DNA from: Rhodospirillales bacterium
GTDB lineage: Bacteria; Pseudomonadota; Alphaproteobacteria; Acetobacterales; Acetobacteraceae
Assembly: GCA_947458025.1 (NCBI GenBank)
Contig: CANHCJ010000001.1
Location: 1 to 64,000 of the forward strand
Length of the DNA: 64,000 bases
Reading direction: 5' to 3'
Numbering within the stretch: the first letter of the stretch is position 1; each line of letters starts with the position of its first letter. Of this stretch, positions 1 to 10,365 are shown one piece after another. The position numbers were made by a program, and so were the translations under genes. The notes under the pieces were generated by a model. It saw only the letters and a program-made list of their open reading frames with translations, was not told the DNA's origin and did no database searches.

Positions 1-840
1 GCCACCGCCACCGCCACCGCCACCACCGCCGGCCATCGTGTTGCCACCGCCGCCGCCGCCGCCGCCCCAGGCGCGCACGCGCACCCGCGTTACGCCCGCC
101 GGCACGGTCCAGTTGCTGGTGCCCGGCGAGGTGAAGGGCACCTGCACCATCGGCCGCCCCCCGCCGATCACCCGCGCCACCGCGGCCACAAAGGCGGTGG
201 TGGCCACGCGCGTGCTGTCATCCCCCGGGCTAGCCGTGGTCGCCGTGGGCGCCCCGGTCATGGCGATGCTGTCGAAATGGGTTTGGGACTGGAGAATGTC
301 GGTCCCGTTGGACCACACCTCCGCAATCCGCCCCTGGACGATGGCGATGCCGGCGCCGCTCACCGTGCGGAAAGTCAGCGTGAAGGCGCCCGTGGTGTTG
401 TTGAACACGATCCACCGGCCGGCCGGCACCGGCACGGTGACGGCGATGTTGGCGGTCAGTAACCCCGTCAGCACGATGATGCCATGCCCGGCATTGGCCG
501 CGGTGAGCGCCACGTTCGCGCCGCCGGCCACGTTCACCGACAGGATCCCGCGGCTGATCCGGCGCGCCCAGGCGGTGGTGGCAATCGAGGTGTCGTCATC
601 CTCCGCCGGCGCCGTGGGCGCGCGCGGGTCGCCCGTGAAAACGGGCGAGGCGAGCGTGGCGTATCCGCCGATCGACGCCGCCAGGGCATCGTACTGCGCC
701 TTCAGCCAGGCGGTGCGGTTCGCGAGTTGAAGCAAGGGGGTGTTCGACACCCCACCGACGCCACCCTGCACCGGGTCGGTGGTTTCGAGCTGATAGACGC
801 CGGCGGGATAGGAAGCGGCGCTTTCGGGCTGGTTCGCCAT
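1..840 (-). CDS. tail fibre / adhesin-like protein with polyglycine C-terminal region (3' end truncated by window start)
   Basis: Manual minus-strand translation from ATG at 840: MANQPESAASYPAGVYQLETTDPVQGGVGGVSNTPLLQLANRTAWLKAQYDALA...NWTVPAGVTRVRVRAWGGGGGGGNTMAGGGGGGGG, open to the window edge. Confidence 0.7.
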   Translation of the reverse strand, partial: MANQPESAASYPAGVYQLETTDPVQGGVGGVSNTPLLQLANRTAWLKAQYDALAASIGGYATLASPVFTGDPRAPTAPAEDDDTSIATTAWARRISRGILSVNVAGGANVALTAANAGHGIIVLTGLLTANIAVTVPVPAGRWIVFNNTTGAFTLTFRTVSGAGIAIVQGRIAEVWSNGTDILQSQTHFDSIAMTGAPTATTASPGDDSTRVATTAFVAAVARVIGGGRPMVQVPFTSPGTSNWTVPAGVTRVRVRAWGGGGGGGGNTMAGGGGGGGGGG

Positions 841-852
841 GCTGGCCGATCC

Positions 853-1299
853 TTAGAACGCGATGGTCCAAGTGCCCGACAAGCTGATGTCGGACTCCTT
901 GGCGAGCGGAGAAAGGCGCGTCTTCCGGGCGTAGAGAACGCCGCTGGCGGTGAACAGGCCGAACTCCATGATCGCCATGCCGTTCGCCTCCCCGGTCAGA
1001 AGCGAAAAGCTGAAGGCGACGGAGCCCGCGACGGGATAGGTCACCGCATCGACGGTCTTCGTGATGGCCCCGGTCAGCCCCGTGTTCCCGGCCGCCGGCG
1101 CCGTGCCGTTGGTCCCCACGCCGAAGCGCGACACCCGCCGGTTCGCATCCGCCGACCCGAGCAGGATCGCGTGATGCTGCTTCGCCAGGTCCACGACCAG
1201 GTTCGGCTCATCGACCACGTCCAGGAGCACGCCGCGGCGGAAGATTTTGCAGTAGAACCGCCCCGCAGGGCGGCCAAGATGATCGACCAGGTGCTGCAC
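853..1299 (-). CDS. tail-fibre-associated / baseplate-distal hypothetical protein
   Basis: 148 aa ORF, GTG start with AAGGAGG upstream, between gpI-like gene and fibre. Confidence 0.55.
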   Translation of the reverse strand: MQHLVDHLGRPAGRFYCKIFRRGVLLDVVDEPNLVVDLAKQHHAILLGSADANRRVSRFGVGTNGTAPAAGNTGLTGAITKTVDAVTYPVAGSVAFSFSLLTGEANGMAIMEFGLFTASGVLYARKTRLSPLAKESDISLSGTWTIAF

Positions 1300-1341
1300 G
1301 CCGCGCCTCCTTGCTGGAGGCTACCCTGGCGTCACGACCCG

Positions 1342-2535
1342 TCAGGGCGTGCCGAGCTTCATGCCGCCAAGCGTCGCCTTGCCCAGCGTGGCGCTATCCC
1401 CTGCGCCCCCGGCCGCCATGGAGGCCGTGATGGTGCCGTCCAGTAGGCCGGACAGCACAAAGCCGCCCCCGTGCATGATGGCCCCGTCGTACCGCCGCGC
1501 GCCGCTGTACGTGGTCGTGAAGACGTACTGCACCACCTCTTCGTCGGCGGGGTGGGAGGCGGTGTCCGCCATGCTTGGCACCCCCAGCGCCAGCCCAAGC
1601 GGCGCCGCATCGCTCGGGAGCGCCGCCGGATCGGATAGCACCAGGCCGACGGTGGCAGACAGCGTCGGGTCGGTCGGATGGCGCGCGCTGTCCGCCAGGG
1701 TGGAGCCGCCCAGCGTCACGCCGCGCAGTTGCGTCCCGGCGTCCCGAATCCGCTCAACCACCCCCTCGATCGTATCGACCAGCGCCGACGGCGACCCGCC
1801 GCCCAGCAGGTCATAGCCAGCCACGACATCGAAGAGTCCATAGACCGGAGCCGCCGAGGCGCTGTATTTCACCGCCGCATTGTGCTTCGCCGCTCCGTTG
1901 TGCGCCGGAGACGGCGCCCCCCACACCACGACATCCTGGACCGTGACCGGCTGGCCGATCATGCGGCCGATGGCCGCCTCCATGGCCACGTTGTTGCCCC
2001 GCGGCGCCAGGACCTCCGCCAGGATCCGGGGCGCGTAGCGTTCATCCGCCTCGCCCGGGGTGCGAGCGATCCCGTAATACTGGCCGTGCTCATCGACCCA
2101 TTCCGCTGATGCCTCCGCGAGAGAAATCTGCTTCAGAGCCTCCACCACCTGCGATTGCGCGACGCGGAGCTCCGCCGCCCACGCCTCCAGCAGGGCCCAC
2201 AGCGTGCTGGAGTAAGCCTGGATCGGCACGGCGATGGCGGTCAGGGTCCCCTCGCCCTCCAGAAGCACCGCGGCGGTCAGATTGCGCTCCGGCGCCCCAC
2301 ACAGCGCGGAGACATCAATGCCAGGCTGCGCCGCCAAAAGCGTCGAAAGCTCCAATAGCGTGCGCGTCGTCAGGTCGATTTCCAGCCGCGTCAGCCCGGC
2401 CGGGTCCCAGACCGTCATCGTCCCGTCCGCCACCCGCCACGCCCACGTGCCCGACAACCGGAACGCGACGAAGCTCGCCGGGTCCGTGTCGAATATCCGG
2501 TGCAGGCGGGACAGGAGGCGACGGGTCAGGTGCAT
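1342..2535 (-). CDS. baseplate protein, P2 gpI-like
   Basis: ORF with ATGA overlap to upstream J-like gene; 'ERYAPRILAEVLAPRGNNVAMEAAIGRMIGQPVTVQDV' resembles gpI-type tail proteins; synteny J-I-fibre. Confidence 0.6.
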   Translation of the reverse strand: MHLTRRLLSRLHRIFDTDPASFVAFRLSGTWAWRVADGTMTVWDPAGLTRLEIDLTTRTLLELSTLLAAQPGIDVSALCGAPERNLTAAVLLEGEGTLTAIAVPIQAYSSTLWALLEAWAAELRVAQSQVVEALKQISLAEASAEWVDEHGQYYGIARTPGEADERYAPRILAEVLAPRGNNVAMEAAIGRMIGQPVTVQDVVVWGAPSPAHNGAAKHNAAVKYSASAAPVYGLFDVVAGYDLLGGGSPSALVDTIEGVVERIRDAGTQLRGVTLGGSTLADSARHPTDPTLSATVGLVLSDPAALPSDAAPLGLALGVPSMADTASHPADEEVVQYVFTTTYSGARRYDGAIMHGGGFVLSGLLDGTITASMAAGGAGDSATLGKATLGGMKLGTP

Positions 2536-3656
2536 CAGGGCGTCGTCAGGGTGAAGGTGCCGGGCCACAGCTTGACCGTGGCCGCCGGGATGTTGTCAGT
2601 AGCCGGCGCCGCCAGCGTAAAATTCCGCACCCCCGGCACCCCCATAGCCGCGGCGATGATTTCGGCGCGGTAGGCCGGCCCGCCAATCGGGAGCTCCGTC
2701 AGGTAGGCGGCGATGGCCGCTTGCACCGGCGCGACCAGCGATGCCGCGGCGTAGCCCGTCTCAGCGTAGATGGCCCCGGTGACCGGGACGGCCGTTTGGG
2801 TCGCAGCAGCGACATCGACCTGCACCCCGGCCGCCTTCCAGCCGGGCACCGGATTGCCTTTGGCGTCGTAGTAGCCGTGGATCACCTCCGCCGCGCGGGT
2901 CACCAGGCCGGCACTGGTGCTGCCGACACCGTTGTGCACGTAGAGCTGCACCCACCCGACCGGCTGGAGCGGATCGGACAGATACGGCTCGACCACCTTG
3001 GCCCACATCACCCGTTCCGTGATGTTGCCCGCCACGTCGTAGAGCGCCGCGGTGGCCGCCCCGTACTCGAGTGCCGCCACCGTCCCCCGCGCCAGGGACT
3101 GGACGTAGGCTGCGAACCGCGTCTTCCGGCCGTCCTCCGTCTCCGCCGCCGTGCCGGAGTAGAAGCCCGCGATGTTGCTCGCCGAGACGAACGTGGCCGG
3201 AGACGGCGTCATCGTCCAGGACAGCCCAGCCGGCGCGTTGCCTGCCGGCCCAGCCTCGCCCGCCAGCACGAGAACGTCGCCGGTGGTATTGCCCGCGGCG
3301 ATCGTGACATCGACGGCGCTGGAATAGCTGACCGGCGAGTCCGGCCGCGCGAACGTGGTCCCGGCCGGAATCACCGTGTCGGTGACGCTACTGGTGATGG
3401 TGACGCGCACCAACCCGGTCGCCGCGGCGGGCGGAAGCAGGTCGAAATTGAACGCGTGGTAGATTGCTGTCGGGATCGCCTCCCGGATCCCGTTGAACAT
3501 TTGCTGGTAGAGCTCATCAATCTCGACCGCCGGCGCCTCCACCAGCGTGCGCGACACCGACCCCACCGAGAAATCCGTGAGATTGGTTTGCGACCCCCGC
3601 ATCCAGTTGAGCATGGCGGCGGCGATCGAGACGAAGTCTTTGATTTGAAAGGCCAC
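2535..3656 (-). CDS. baseplate J-like protein
   Basis: 373 aa; 'VGSVSRTLVEAPAVEIDELYQQMFNGIREAIPTAIYHAFNFDLLPPAAATGLVRVTITSS..TVIPAGTTF' is typical of baseplate J family. Confidence 0.85.
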   Translation of the reverse strand: MAFQIKDFVSIAAAMLNWMRGSQTNLTDFSVGSVSRTLVEAPAVEIDELYQQMFNGIREAIPTAIYHAFNFDLLPPAAATGLVRVTITSSVTDTVIPAGTTFARPDSPVSYSSAVDVTIAAGNTTGDVLVLAGEAGPAGNAPAGLSWTMTPSPATFVSASNIAGFYSGTAAETEDGRKTRFAAYVQSLARGTVAALEYGAATAALYDVAGNITERVMWAKVVEPYLSDPLQPVGWVQLYVHNGVGSTSAGLVTRAAEVIHGYYDAKGNPVPGWKAAGVQVDVAAATQTAVPVTGAIYAETGYAAASLVAPVQAAIAAYLTELPIGGPAYRAEIIAAAMGVPGVRNFTLAAPATDNIPAATVKLWPGTFTLTTP

Positions 3657-3657
3657 G

Positions 3658-4275
3658 CTACACCGCCTCCGTGATCGTCAGGGGCCGGCCGGCGACGGTG
3701 ACGATTTCCGCCTCCACCATCAGCTTGTCGCCCGAGACGGTGGCCCTTGCATCCGTCACCCGGTCCACCCGCTCATCCGCCTCCAGCGCGGAGCGCACAT
3801 AGCGCGCAGCCAGCAAGGCGGCCGTGGGGCCGTTCAGCGACCCCAGCAACCGGCGGAGATTGCAGCCGTAGCCCGGGTGGAACATCAGCTCGCCCGTCTC
3901 GGTGGCGATGAGGTGGCGGATCGTCTGGCGCAGGTTCGCCAGCCCGCCGACCGGCTGAATGTCGCCGTTCTCGACCACCAGGCGGCCGCCGACCAGGGCC
4001 ACGTCGCGGTAGAAGACGGCATCGGGGTCGGTATCCACGGTCGCGTACGAGGTGGGGGCGGGCACCCGCAGCATTTGCCCGGCCAGCAGCACGCCGGGCT
4101 GCGCTTCGTCGGGATTCGTCGTCAGGTAGGGGTAGCGCAGCTCATTGATCGTGATGAGCTCGGCCCACCGCCCGGCATCGCCCATTTCTCGCAGGGCGAT
4201 CGCCTGGAGCGAGTCGTTGGCTCGCACCTCTACGAACCGCCACCCCTGCAACACGCGCTCGAAAGGGGTGCTCAT
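3658..4275 (-). CDS. baseplate wedge gp25-like protein with LysM-like N-terminus
   Basis: 'VRANDSLQAIALREMGDAGRWAELITINELRYPYL' LysM-like; 'ANLRQTIRHLIATETGELMFHPGYGCNLRRLLG' gp25/W-like; ATGA overlap with upstream ORF. Confidence 0.8.
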   Translation of the reverse strand: MSTPFERVLQGWRFVEVRANDSLQAIALREMGDAGRWAELITINELRYPYLTTNPDEAQPGVLLAGQMLRVPAPTSYATVDTDPDAVFYRDVALVGGRLVVENGDIQPVGGLANLRQTIRHLIATETGELMFHPGYGCNLRRLLGSLNGPTAALLAARYVRSALEADERVDRVTDARATVSGDKLMVEAEIVTVAGRPLTITEAV

Positions 4276-5411
4276 CGCATGCTGACCCCAGCAGCCATGT
4301 CGCGCACTGTCTGTGCGATCGACCCCAGCGACATCGGCTGCACCACGGGATCCACCGCGGCCACCTGCGCCATGGCGGCCTGCGCCCGCGGCGTCACGGT
4401 CACCGGCAGGGACGCACCCGGCGGATAGACCGCCGCCCAGGTGTTCACCCCGGAGGCGGCGTACGGCGAAATCGCCCGTCCGCCCGAGGTGCTGGAGCAA
4501 TTCGACGCTCCGTAGAGCGTGTAATAGTCGTCGTACGGCAGGATCGACCGCAGCGCGCGGCGGAGCACGCAGAAGACATTCGTGTAGGCGGCGGCGACCT
4601 CCATCGCGCGCTGGCGCGCGTAGGTGGGCAACCCGACGATGGCGCCGATGGACCGGAAAATGTTGACCCCCGACTGAGTCGCCAGCGACGCCACGCCCAT
4701 CAGGCTCGCGGAGTAGCGATCGACGTATCGCGCCGCGCCGAGCACCGTCCGGTAGAGGTTGTTGGTCCACCCCATGAAGGAGCGGAGCGGCGCCTGGATG
4801 TTCCGGTCGATCCAGTCCAGGCCGCCATCGAGGTATCCCTGGATGGTGTTGATGCTGTCCGCCAGGCTGTCCAGCCCCAGCGCCCGGAGCTGGCCGTCCA
4901 GCCAGGTCCCGCCCAGGCCGCCGCGCTGGCCCCGCGCGCCCGGCTGATCCGACAGCACCGCCATGCTGATTTGGTACGACATCAGCAGGGGCCGGGAGCG
5001 CGACCGGCGCAGGTTGAAGGACAGCGGCGCCACCTCCACCGCGAAATCGTCCAGCGCGTCGGCGAAGGTCAGCCGCACCTCATCGGGGTCCGACCCCGCC
5101 CGGATGGCGGTGGCGCGCCGCTCATGCCACCCGTCGTACGCCACCGCGCGCAGCGCCTTGAACCGCGCCTCGCCGTCCGCCGCCTCGCCGTAGCTCCGCC
5201 AGCCGGTGTGCCCGCTGATCGTGATGCTGGGCACGCCCGGGCCCCAGGCATCGGCGAACGCGCCGCCGAGTGTCTGGATCACCTGGATGCGGGAGGCATC
5301 GGTGCGGGACAGGTCTTCCGGCCGAATGGCCAGCGCGGCAGTCTGCATCCCGCCCTGGCCGTCCAGGACGAAGGCGATGGGCCGGTCACGCTGCGAGGTG
5401 GGAGCGGGCAT
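4272..5411 (-). CDS. baseplate/tail structural protein
   Basis: 379 aa ORF between spike and gp25-like genes. Confidence 0.6.
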   Translation of the reverse strand: MPAPTSQRDRPIAFVLDGQGGMQTAALAIRPEDLSRTDASRIQVIQTLGGAFADAWGPGVPSITISGHTGWRSYGEAADGEARFKALRAVAYDGWHERRATAIRAGSDPDEVRLTFADALDDFAVEVAPLSFNLRRSRSRPLLMSYQISMAVLSDQPGARGQRGGLGGTWLDGQLRALGLDSLADSINTIQGYLDGGLDWIDRNIQAPLRSFMGWTNNLYRTVLGAARYVDRYSASLMGVASLATQSGVNIFRSIGAIVGLPTYARQRAMEVAAAYTNVFCVLRRALRSILPYDDYYTLYGASNCSSTSGGRAISPYAASGVNTWAAVYPPGASLPVTVTPRAQAAMAQVAAVDPVVQPMSLGSIAQTVRDMAAGVSMR

Positions 5412-5426
5412 GGCGCCACCTTGCCG

Positions 5427-6125
5427 TCACGACGCCGGCGGGCCGGTGTTGCCCCCGCCGACCTGGACGCCCGTATGCACATGCGTCTTCAGGCTGATCC
5501 CATCGGCCGTCACGTCGCCCCCGGTGACGACGACGTTGCCGGCCACCCGCAGGTTCGGCGTGGTGACGTTGATGTCCTGCTTGCAGGTGATGGTGGCGCC
5601 ACCCCCCGACGTGAGGGTCACGGTGGCAAGCCCGGTGGAGAGCGTTATGCTTGCCGCCGGCGCGCCCGCCACCTCGCGCCACCGCCCATCGAAATCCTTG
5701 CCGGCCAGGTCCTCATGCCCCCCCGGCCCGAGGCGCAGGTAGGTGCCGCCGCCCGGATACACCAGCTCGACCGCTCCAGCCTTCGACATGGTCAGGTAGG
5801 CGCCGGACTGGTGGCGCAGCACCAGGCGGCCGTCGGCGAAGGTCACGCCGTTGATTTGGGGTGTCAGGAAGCCCAGCACGACCGGCATGCGACCGATGTA
5901 GCCGAGCACCGCCAGCGCGTCGCGAGAGGTTCGGTCGCGCAGGTCCCACTTGTCCCCGCTGGCCGGCGTCGCCGGCGCCGGCAGCCCGAGCAGGCCGGTA
6001 TCCGAGCTGGCGCCGTAGGCCAGCACCTGGACGCCTGCCAGGCGCGCGCCATCGTGCACCAGCACGACATCCACGGAGTGATCCTCCGGGTGCACCGCGG
6101 CGACCCGGGCGAGGTGCAGCGTCAC
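5427..6125 (-). CDS. baseplate spike (gpV/gp5-like)
   Basis: OB-like N-terminus, beta-repeat C-terminus ending 'SLKTHVHTGVQVGGGNTGPPAS', a His-x-His metal-binding tip pattern. Confidence 0.8.
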   Translation of the reverse strand: MTLHLARVAAVHPEDHSVDVVLVHDGARLAGVQVLAYGASSDTGLLGLPAPATPASGDKWDLRDRTSRDALAVLGYIGRMPVVLGFLTPQINGVTFADGRLVLRHQSGAYLTMSKAGAVELVYPGGGTYLRLGPGGHEDLAGKDFDGRWREVAGAPAASITLSTGLATVTLTSGGGATITCKQDINVTTPNLRVAGNVVVTGGDVTADGISLKTHVHTGVQVGGGNTGPPAS

Positions 6126-7588
6126 GGCAAAGGCCTCCGCTCGGAAAGGTAGGGCGACACCGGCGCGCCGGCGCGGATGCGCTCGGCGAAGCCGGTCCCA
6201 CGCTCGACCTGAAGCGTGGTGATGAACGCCTGGTAGGGGAGAAATTCGTGGTCCACCGCGGCCACGTAGTACATCGAGACGATGCCGCCACGGCGCAGGC
6301 GCACATAGGACCCGGCCTTGATCGCTTCGTTCCCCCGGATGCGGATAGAGCCGGACTCCAGGACGACGTTGTCCTTGTTCGACTCCACGACCACCTTGCG
6401 CCGCTTGGCCACCCAGGCGGCCATGTTCGATGCGCGCGCCCGATCCGCGGCCTCCGGCAGCCCGGATTGAAATTCAGTCACCTCTTCCGGGCCGAGCTGC
6501 GTTTCGGTGTACATGGCCCGGGTGCCATAGAGCGCGACCTGGCTGTTGGGGTAGCGGTCCAGCAGGACGGTGTCCCGCTCCGCCCCCTGGACGGCGAAGA
6601 GCTGGCGGTACAGGTCGGTGTTGATGTCGAAGCGCGGCGCGCGAACCCAATAGAAGTTGGCCACGTTCGCATCCGACCGGCCGATGCGGAGCTGGATCAC
6701 GTCTCGGTCGGATAGGTCGTGCACGTCCGCTCGCTGGCCGATCGGCTGGATTTCGTCCCCGTTCAGGGCGAGGTAGGGGTTCGGGCGGAACACGCACGCC
6801 ACCGAATCCTCCCGATCCTCCACGTAGAGCTCATTCCACGGCCCCGTGTCGGTATAGGCGCGCATCAGGTCATAGACCGGCCCCTCCTGGTTCTGTGGGC
6901 CGGTGATGGAGGTAGCCCCCTCCTTCACGCGGATGTCCAGCGTCAGCTCCGCCGGCGACGGCGACCGCTCCGGGATCAGCGCGCGCAGGTAGGGGTTGAT
7001 GATCTTCTGGACCATGGCCGAGACGAAGTCTCCCACCCGCTGCGATGTCTGGAACCCGACCCCGAACCGCTCGAAAAGGCGGAAATGCGTAATGATGTCC
7101 TGGCCGATGACATAGGACGGGAAGTAGAGAATCTGGAGCTGTTGCCAGATTTTCCCGTAGTCCTGACCGGTGATGACCACGAAGTTGCCCGGCTTTCCGT
7201 CGGCGCTCATGCCCTGGATGCGCTCGACCCCCGACACGAAGCCCCGCATCACGATGGGCGGCTTGCCGGCCCCGGGGGCGTGGCGAAACCGAATTTCGAT
7301 GATGTCCATGGGCTCAGCCACGCCATAGAGCGTTTCCAGCGAGGTGTTGTGCAGCCACGGCTTGTCGGCGAGCACGATCGACCACGAGCCGGCGGGATCC
7401 CGCACGCTTTTGCGCACCCGCACGGAACCACCGTCACCCAGGTGCGCGGTCAGGTCGATCGCCCGCGGCAGGTCGCGATACCGCTCCGCCGCCGGGATGC
7501 CGCCGGCCACCAGGCGGCGGCCGACCGTCTTGTAGAGCGTGACCAGGGCGACCGGGTCGAAGGTGTCAACCAGGGGCGTGGCCATCAC
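6122..7588 (-). CDS. baseplate hub / tail protein (gpD/gp27-like)
   Basis: 488 aa between tape measure and spike. Confidence 0.65.
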   Translation of the reverse strand: MMATPLVDTFDPVALVTLYKTVGRRLVAGGIPAAERYRDLPRAIDLTAHLGDGGSVRVRKSVRDPAGSWSIVLADKPWLHNTSLETLYGVAEPMDIIEIRFRHAPGAGKPPIVMRGFVSGVERIQGMSADGKPGNFVVITGQDYGKIWQQLQILYFPSYVIGQDIITHFRLFERFGVGFQTSQRVGDFVSAMVQKIINPYLRALIPERSPSPAELTLDIRVKEGATSITGPQNQEGPVYDLMRAYTDTGPWNELYVEDREDSVACVFRPNPYLALNGDEIQPIGQRADVHDLSDRDVIQLRIGRSDANVANFYWVRAPRFDINTDLYRQLFAVQGAERDTVLLDRYPNSQVALYGTRAMYTETQLGPEEVTEFQSGLPEAADRARASNMAAWVAKRRKVVVESNKDNVVLESGSIRIRGNEAIKAGSYVRLRRGGIVSMYYVAAVDHEFLPYQAFITTLQVERGTGFAERIRAGAPVSPYLSERRPLP

Positions 7589-10365
7589 ATATAGCCCCCG
7601 GCCGGGGTGGGGGGCGTCACGCGCGACCGCAGGTCCACCGGCGGCGCGGCGGGCGAGCCGTCCGGGCGCTCCAGCATGAACCGGCCTTGGATGTCCACCT
7701 GGACCGGCGGCGCGGCCGCCGGCGGCGCGCCGGGGGGCAGGGGAGTCAGCCCCGCACCCAAGCGCCGCGCCGCCGCCATGTCAGCCGCCGCGGCACCGTC
7801 CGGGTCCGCCGGGCGGAGGAACCGGCGGGCGGCAATCTCCGCCGCCTGTTCCGGCGTGCGTGCTCCCCACAGCGCCTGTCCCGCGGCCCGTTCCGACCCG
7901 CGCAGCTCGCCGACCGCGAAATCGAGTTGTTGATCCAGCGTCGCCTCATGCGGATCGACGCCATACCGGCGCCGGAACTCTTCCCGCCGGGCGCCGGTCC
8001 ACTGGAACAGCCCGCGCCCGCCACCTCCGGCCTCCACCGCCCCCGGGTTGGCCCCGGACTCCCGCAGGGAGCTTGCCGCCAGCCCCCACGCCGCTGCCTC
8101 CGGCACACCGCGCCGCATCAGGCCGGCCGCCACCGCCCGCGCCCTCTCCGTCGCGTCGGGGCTGATCGGGCGGCCCTCCAGCTCGCGCAGGCGCCCCTCG
8201 CGCCGCCCCTGGACCTCCCGCAACGCCAGGTCGCGCTCGGCCTCCAGCGCCCGCTCTTCCGCTTGGAGCGCGCGGTGATCGGCACCGGGGGCAAGCATGC
8301 GCGCCCGCACCTGGCCGATGGCCGCCCCGTACCGGCGGCGAACCGCGTCGGCTTCATCGTCCGCCTGTGCCCCGATGTCCGCGCGCTCCATGGCCATCAC
8401 GCGCTCATTGATCTGCCGGCCAGTCATCCGCCCTCGACCCGCCAGGTACACGACCGCGTTGCGGACATCGGACATGGGGCCGATGAGTCCGGTGGCCAGG
8501 CGCTGGAGCGTCTTATCCAGTTGGTTGATCGACTCGCGGGTGCGCGAGCCTTCTGTCTCTTCTTGCTCGCGCTGCGCCGAGAGCCGAATGAGCACGTTGC
8601 GCAGCCGCTCCAGGTCGCCCGACCGCGCGGCATCCTCCGCGCGGTCCAGCTCGCGCGCCTCTTCCACCCCCAGCGCGCCGCGGCCGGTGCGGCGGCGGAG
8701 GCTGCCCGCCTGTTCCAGCAGCGTCCCCCGGTCGCCCGAGGCGATTTGCGCCAGGGCGGAGATCCCCGTGCCGGAGAGGCTGGAGACGCTGACCCCATTC
8801 TCCGCCAACAACCCTTGCAGTCGCCCCAGCCCGTGCGGCTCGACCGACGCCAGGGCCATCGACTGCGAGATATTCAGGCCGAACAGGTTCGACATGGCGT
8901 CCGCCATCAGAAGCGGATCGCCGCCGTAATTCCGGCGCAGGTGCGCCATCACGGCCTCAATATTCGTCACCCCGGATCCCGCCGCGCCGGGCGTGCGCAG
9001 CCCGAACCGCCCCGCGAAGGCGGCATAGGGCGAGCCGGCCCCGAAGGCGCCCCGGCCGGTGCCGAAAGCCCCTTGCTCTTGGAGAATGCGCGTCTCAATC
9101 GGGTTCAGCCCGAACCGCGTCCCCAGCGCGGAGTACATGAACATTTGCCCGGCCTCGCCGGCGCCGGGGTTCGTGATCGCGGAATTGACCCGGCCGAGGA
9201 TTTGCGCGGCGTTGGTCGGGTCCATGCCCACCATGCCGGAGCCGACCATGGCGGAGAGAAAGCCGCCGTAGCCGGCGATGTTCGGGCTGGTGAGGGACTG
9301 GCGCGCCTGCGCCCCGGCGTAGCCCTCCACCGCGCGCAGGACGTCTTCCGCGCGCCCGAGCTGGCCCGAGCGGGCGATCGTCTCGCCGATGACCATGGCC
9401 ATCCGGCGGGAGTCGTCGGCGTTGGCCGTGATCCCCAGCCCGCGCATGCCGGCGAAGAAGGCGTTGCTGCGCCCCGGGGCCATACCGAAGGAGCGCCCGA
9501 AGCCGCCACCGATCGCGACTTCCGTGCCCAGCATGGCCGCTTGCTGGCGGCTCAGGCCAGAGAGCACAGTGAACTCCCGCGCCAGGGTCTGCGCCTCCTG
9601 AAACGTCACGTCGATTGCGTCGGAGGCGCCGCGGATGGACTCCCGCAGTGTGTTGAAATGCACACCCAGATCGCCGAGCTGGCGCTTCAGGGAGTCGTAG
9701 CCGATCGACTCTTGCTCGGCCTCGCCGATCTTCGCGCGCACCGCCGACACGGCCGTGCCCACGCCCCAGGCGAGCAGGCCGCCCAGGAAGGTGCTGGCCA
9801 TCGCGCCCATCCCGCCACCGCGCCCCACGGCGCCGGCAGCCGCGCCGCCCACCGGCCCGGCAGCTTGCAGCCCAGCCATGGCGGCGGGGCCGAAGACGCC
9901 ACCACCAGGCGGGGCAGGGGGCGGAGCGGGGGGCGGCCCTCCAGGCGGGCGCCCACCACCACCACCAGGCACCCCGCCGCCGCCACCGCCCGGCCCGATG
10001 GGCGCCGAGGGGAGCGCCGAGAAGCCGAGCCCGGTCGTGTAGCGGAAGGCGTTCATCATTTGGCGCGCCCGCGCGCCGGAGTCGGGGTAGAGCGAGCTCC
10101 AGTCCAGGTCGAACAGGCCCCGGCCTTGCTGCCCGGTCGCGCGCACGCGCCGGTTCAGCTCATGCGACACCTTCAGGAGCGAGTTGAACGATTGCTCGAC
10201 CCGCCGCAAATCCTCGATCGTGGAGCGGCTGATCGGGTCGAACTTCACGCGGTTTGCCTGCGCGACGGCGCCGCCCATCGTGTTGATTTGGCGGGTCAGT
10301 TGCTCCAGCGCGGCCTTCAGGTCGCCGGTATTCAGCTCGGCCGAAATGGGGATTTTGACCGTCAC
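7585..10365 (-). CDS. tape measure protein with C-terminal tail-lysozyme-like domain
   Basis: GTG start overlapping upstream TGA (GTGA); long helical/Gly-rich protein; 'SSLRESGANPGAVEAGGGGRGLFQWTGARREEFRRRYGVDPHEATLDQQLDFAVGEL' is phage tail-lysozyme-like. Confidence 0.85.
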   Translation of the reverse strand: MTVKIPISAELNTGDLKAALEQLTRQINTMGGAVAQANRVKFDPISRSTIEDLRRVEQSFNSLLKVSHELNRRVRATGQQGRGLFDLDWSSLYPDSGARARQMMNAFRYTTGLGFSALPSAPIGPGGGGGGVPGGGGGRPPGGPPPAPPPAPPGGGVFGPAAMAGLQAAGPVGGAAAGAVGRGGGMGAMASTFLGGLLAWGVGTAVSAVRAKIGEAEQESIGYDSLKRQLGDLGVHFNTLRESIRGASDAIDVTFQEAQTLAREFTVLSGLSRQQAAMLGTEVAIGGGFGRSFGMAPGRSNAFFAGMRGLGITANADDSRRMAMVIGETIARSGQLGRAEDVLRAVEGYAGAQARQSLTSPNIAGYGGFLSAMVGSGMVGMDPTNAAQILGRVNSAITNPGAGEAGQMFMYSALGTRFGLNPIETRILQEQGAFGTGRGAFGAGSPYAAFAGRFGLRTPGAAGSGVTNIEAVMAHLRRNYGGDPLLMADAMSNLFGLNISQSMALASVEPHGLGRLQGLLAENGVSVSSLSGTGISALAQIASGDRGTLLEQAGSLRRRTGRGALGVEEARELDRAEDAARSGDLERLRNVLIRLSAQREQEETEGSRTRESINQLDKTLQRLATGLIGPMSDVRNAVVYLAGRGRMTGRQINERVMAMERADIGAQADDEADAVRRRYGAAIGQVRARMLAPGADHRALQAEERALEAERDLALREVQGRREGRLRELEGRPISPDATERARAVAAGLMRRGVPEAAAWGLAASSLRESGANPGAVEAGGGGRGLFQWTGARREEFRRRYGVDPHEATLDQQLDFAVGELRGSERAAGQALWGARTPEQAAEIAARRFLRPADPDGAAAADMAAARRLGAGLTPLPPGAPPAAAPPVQVDIQGRFMLERPDGSPAAPPVDLRSRVTPPTPAGGYM

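Noticed and set aside
596-871. 91-aa minus ORF overlapping the fibre start
   Set aside because: Different frame from the manually translated fibre (ATG 840), which has better composition and continues to the window edge.
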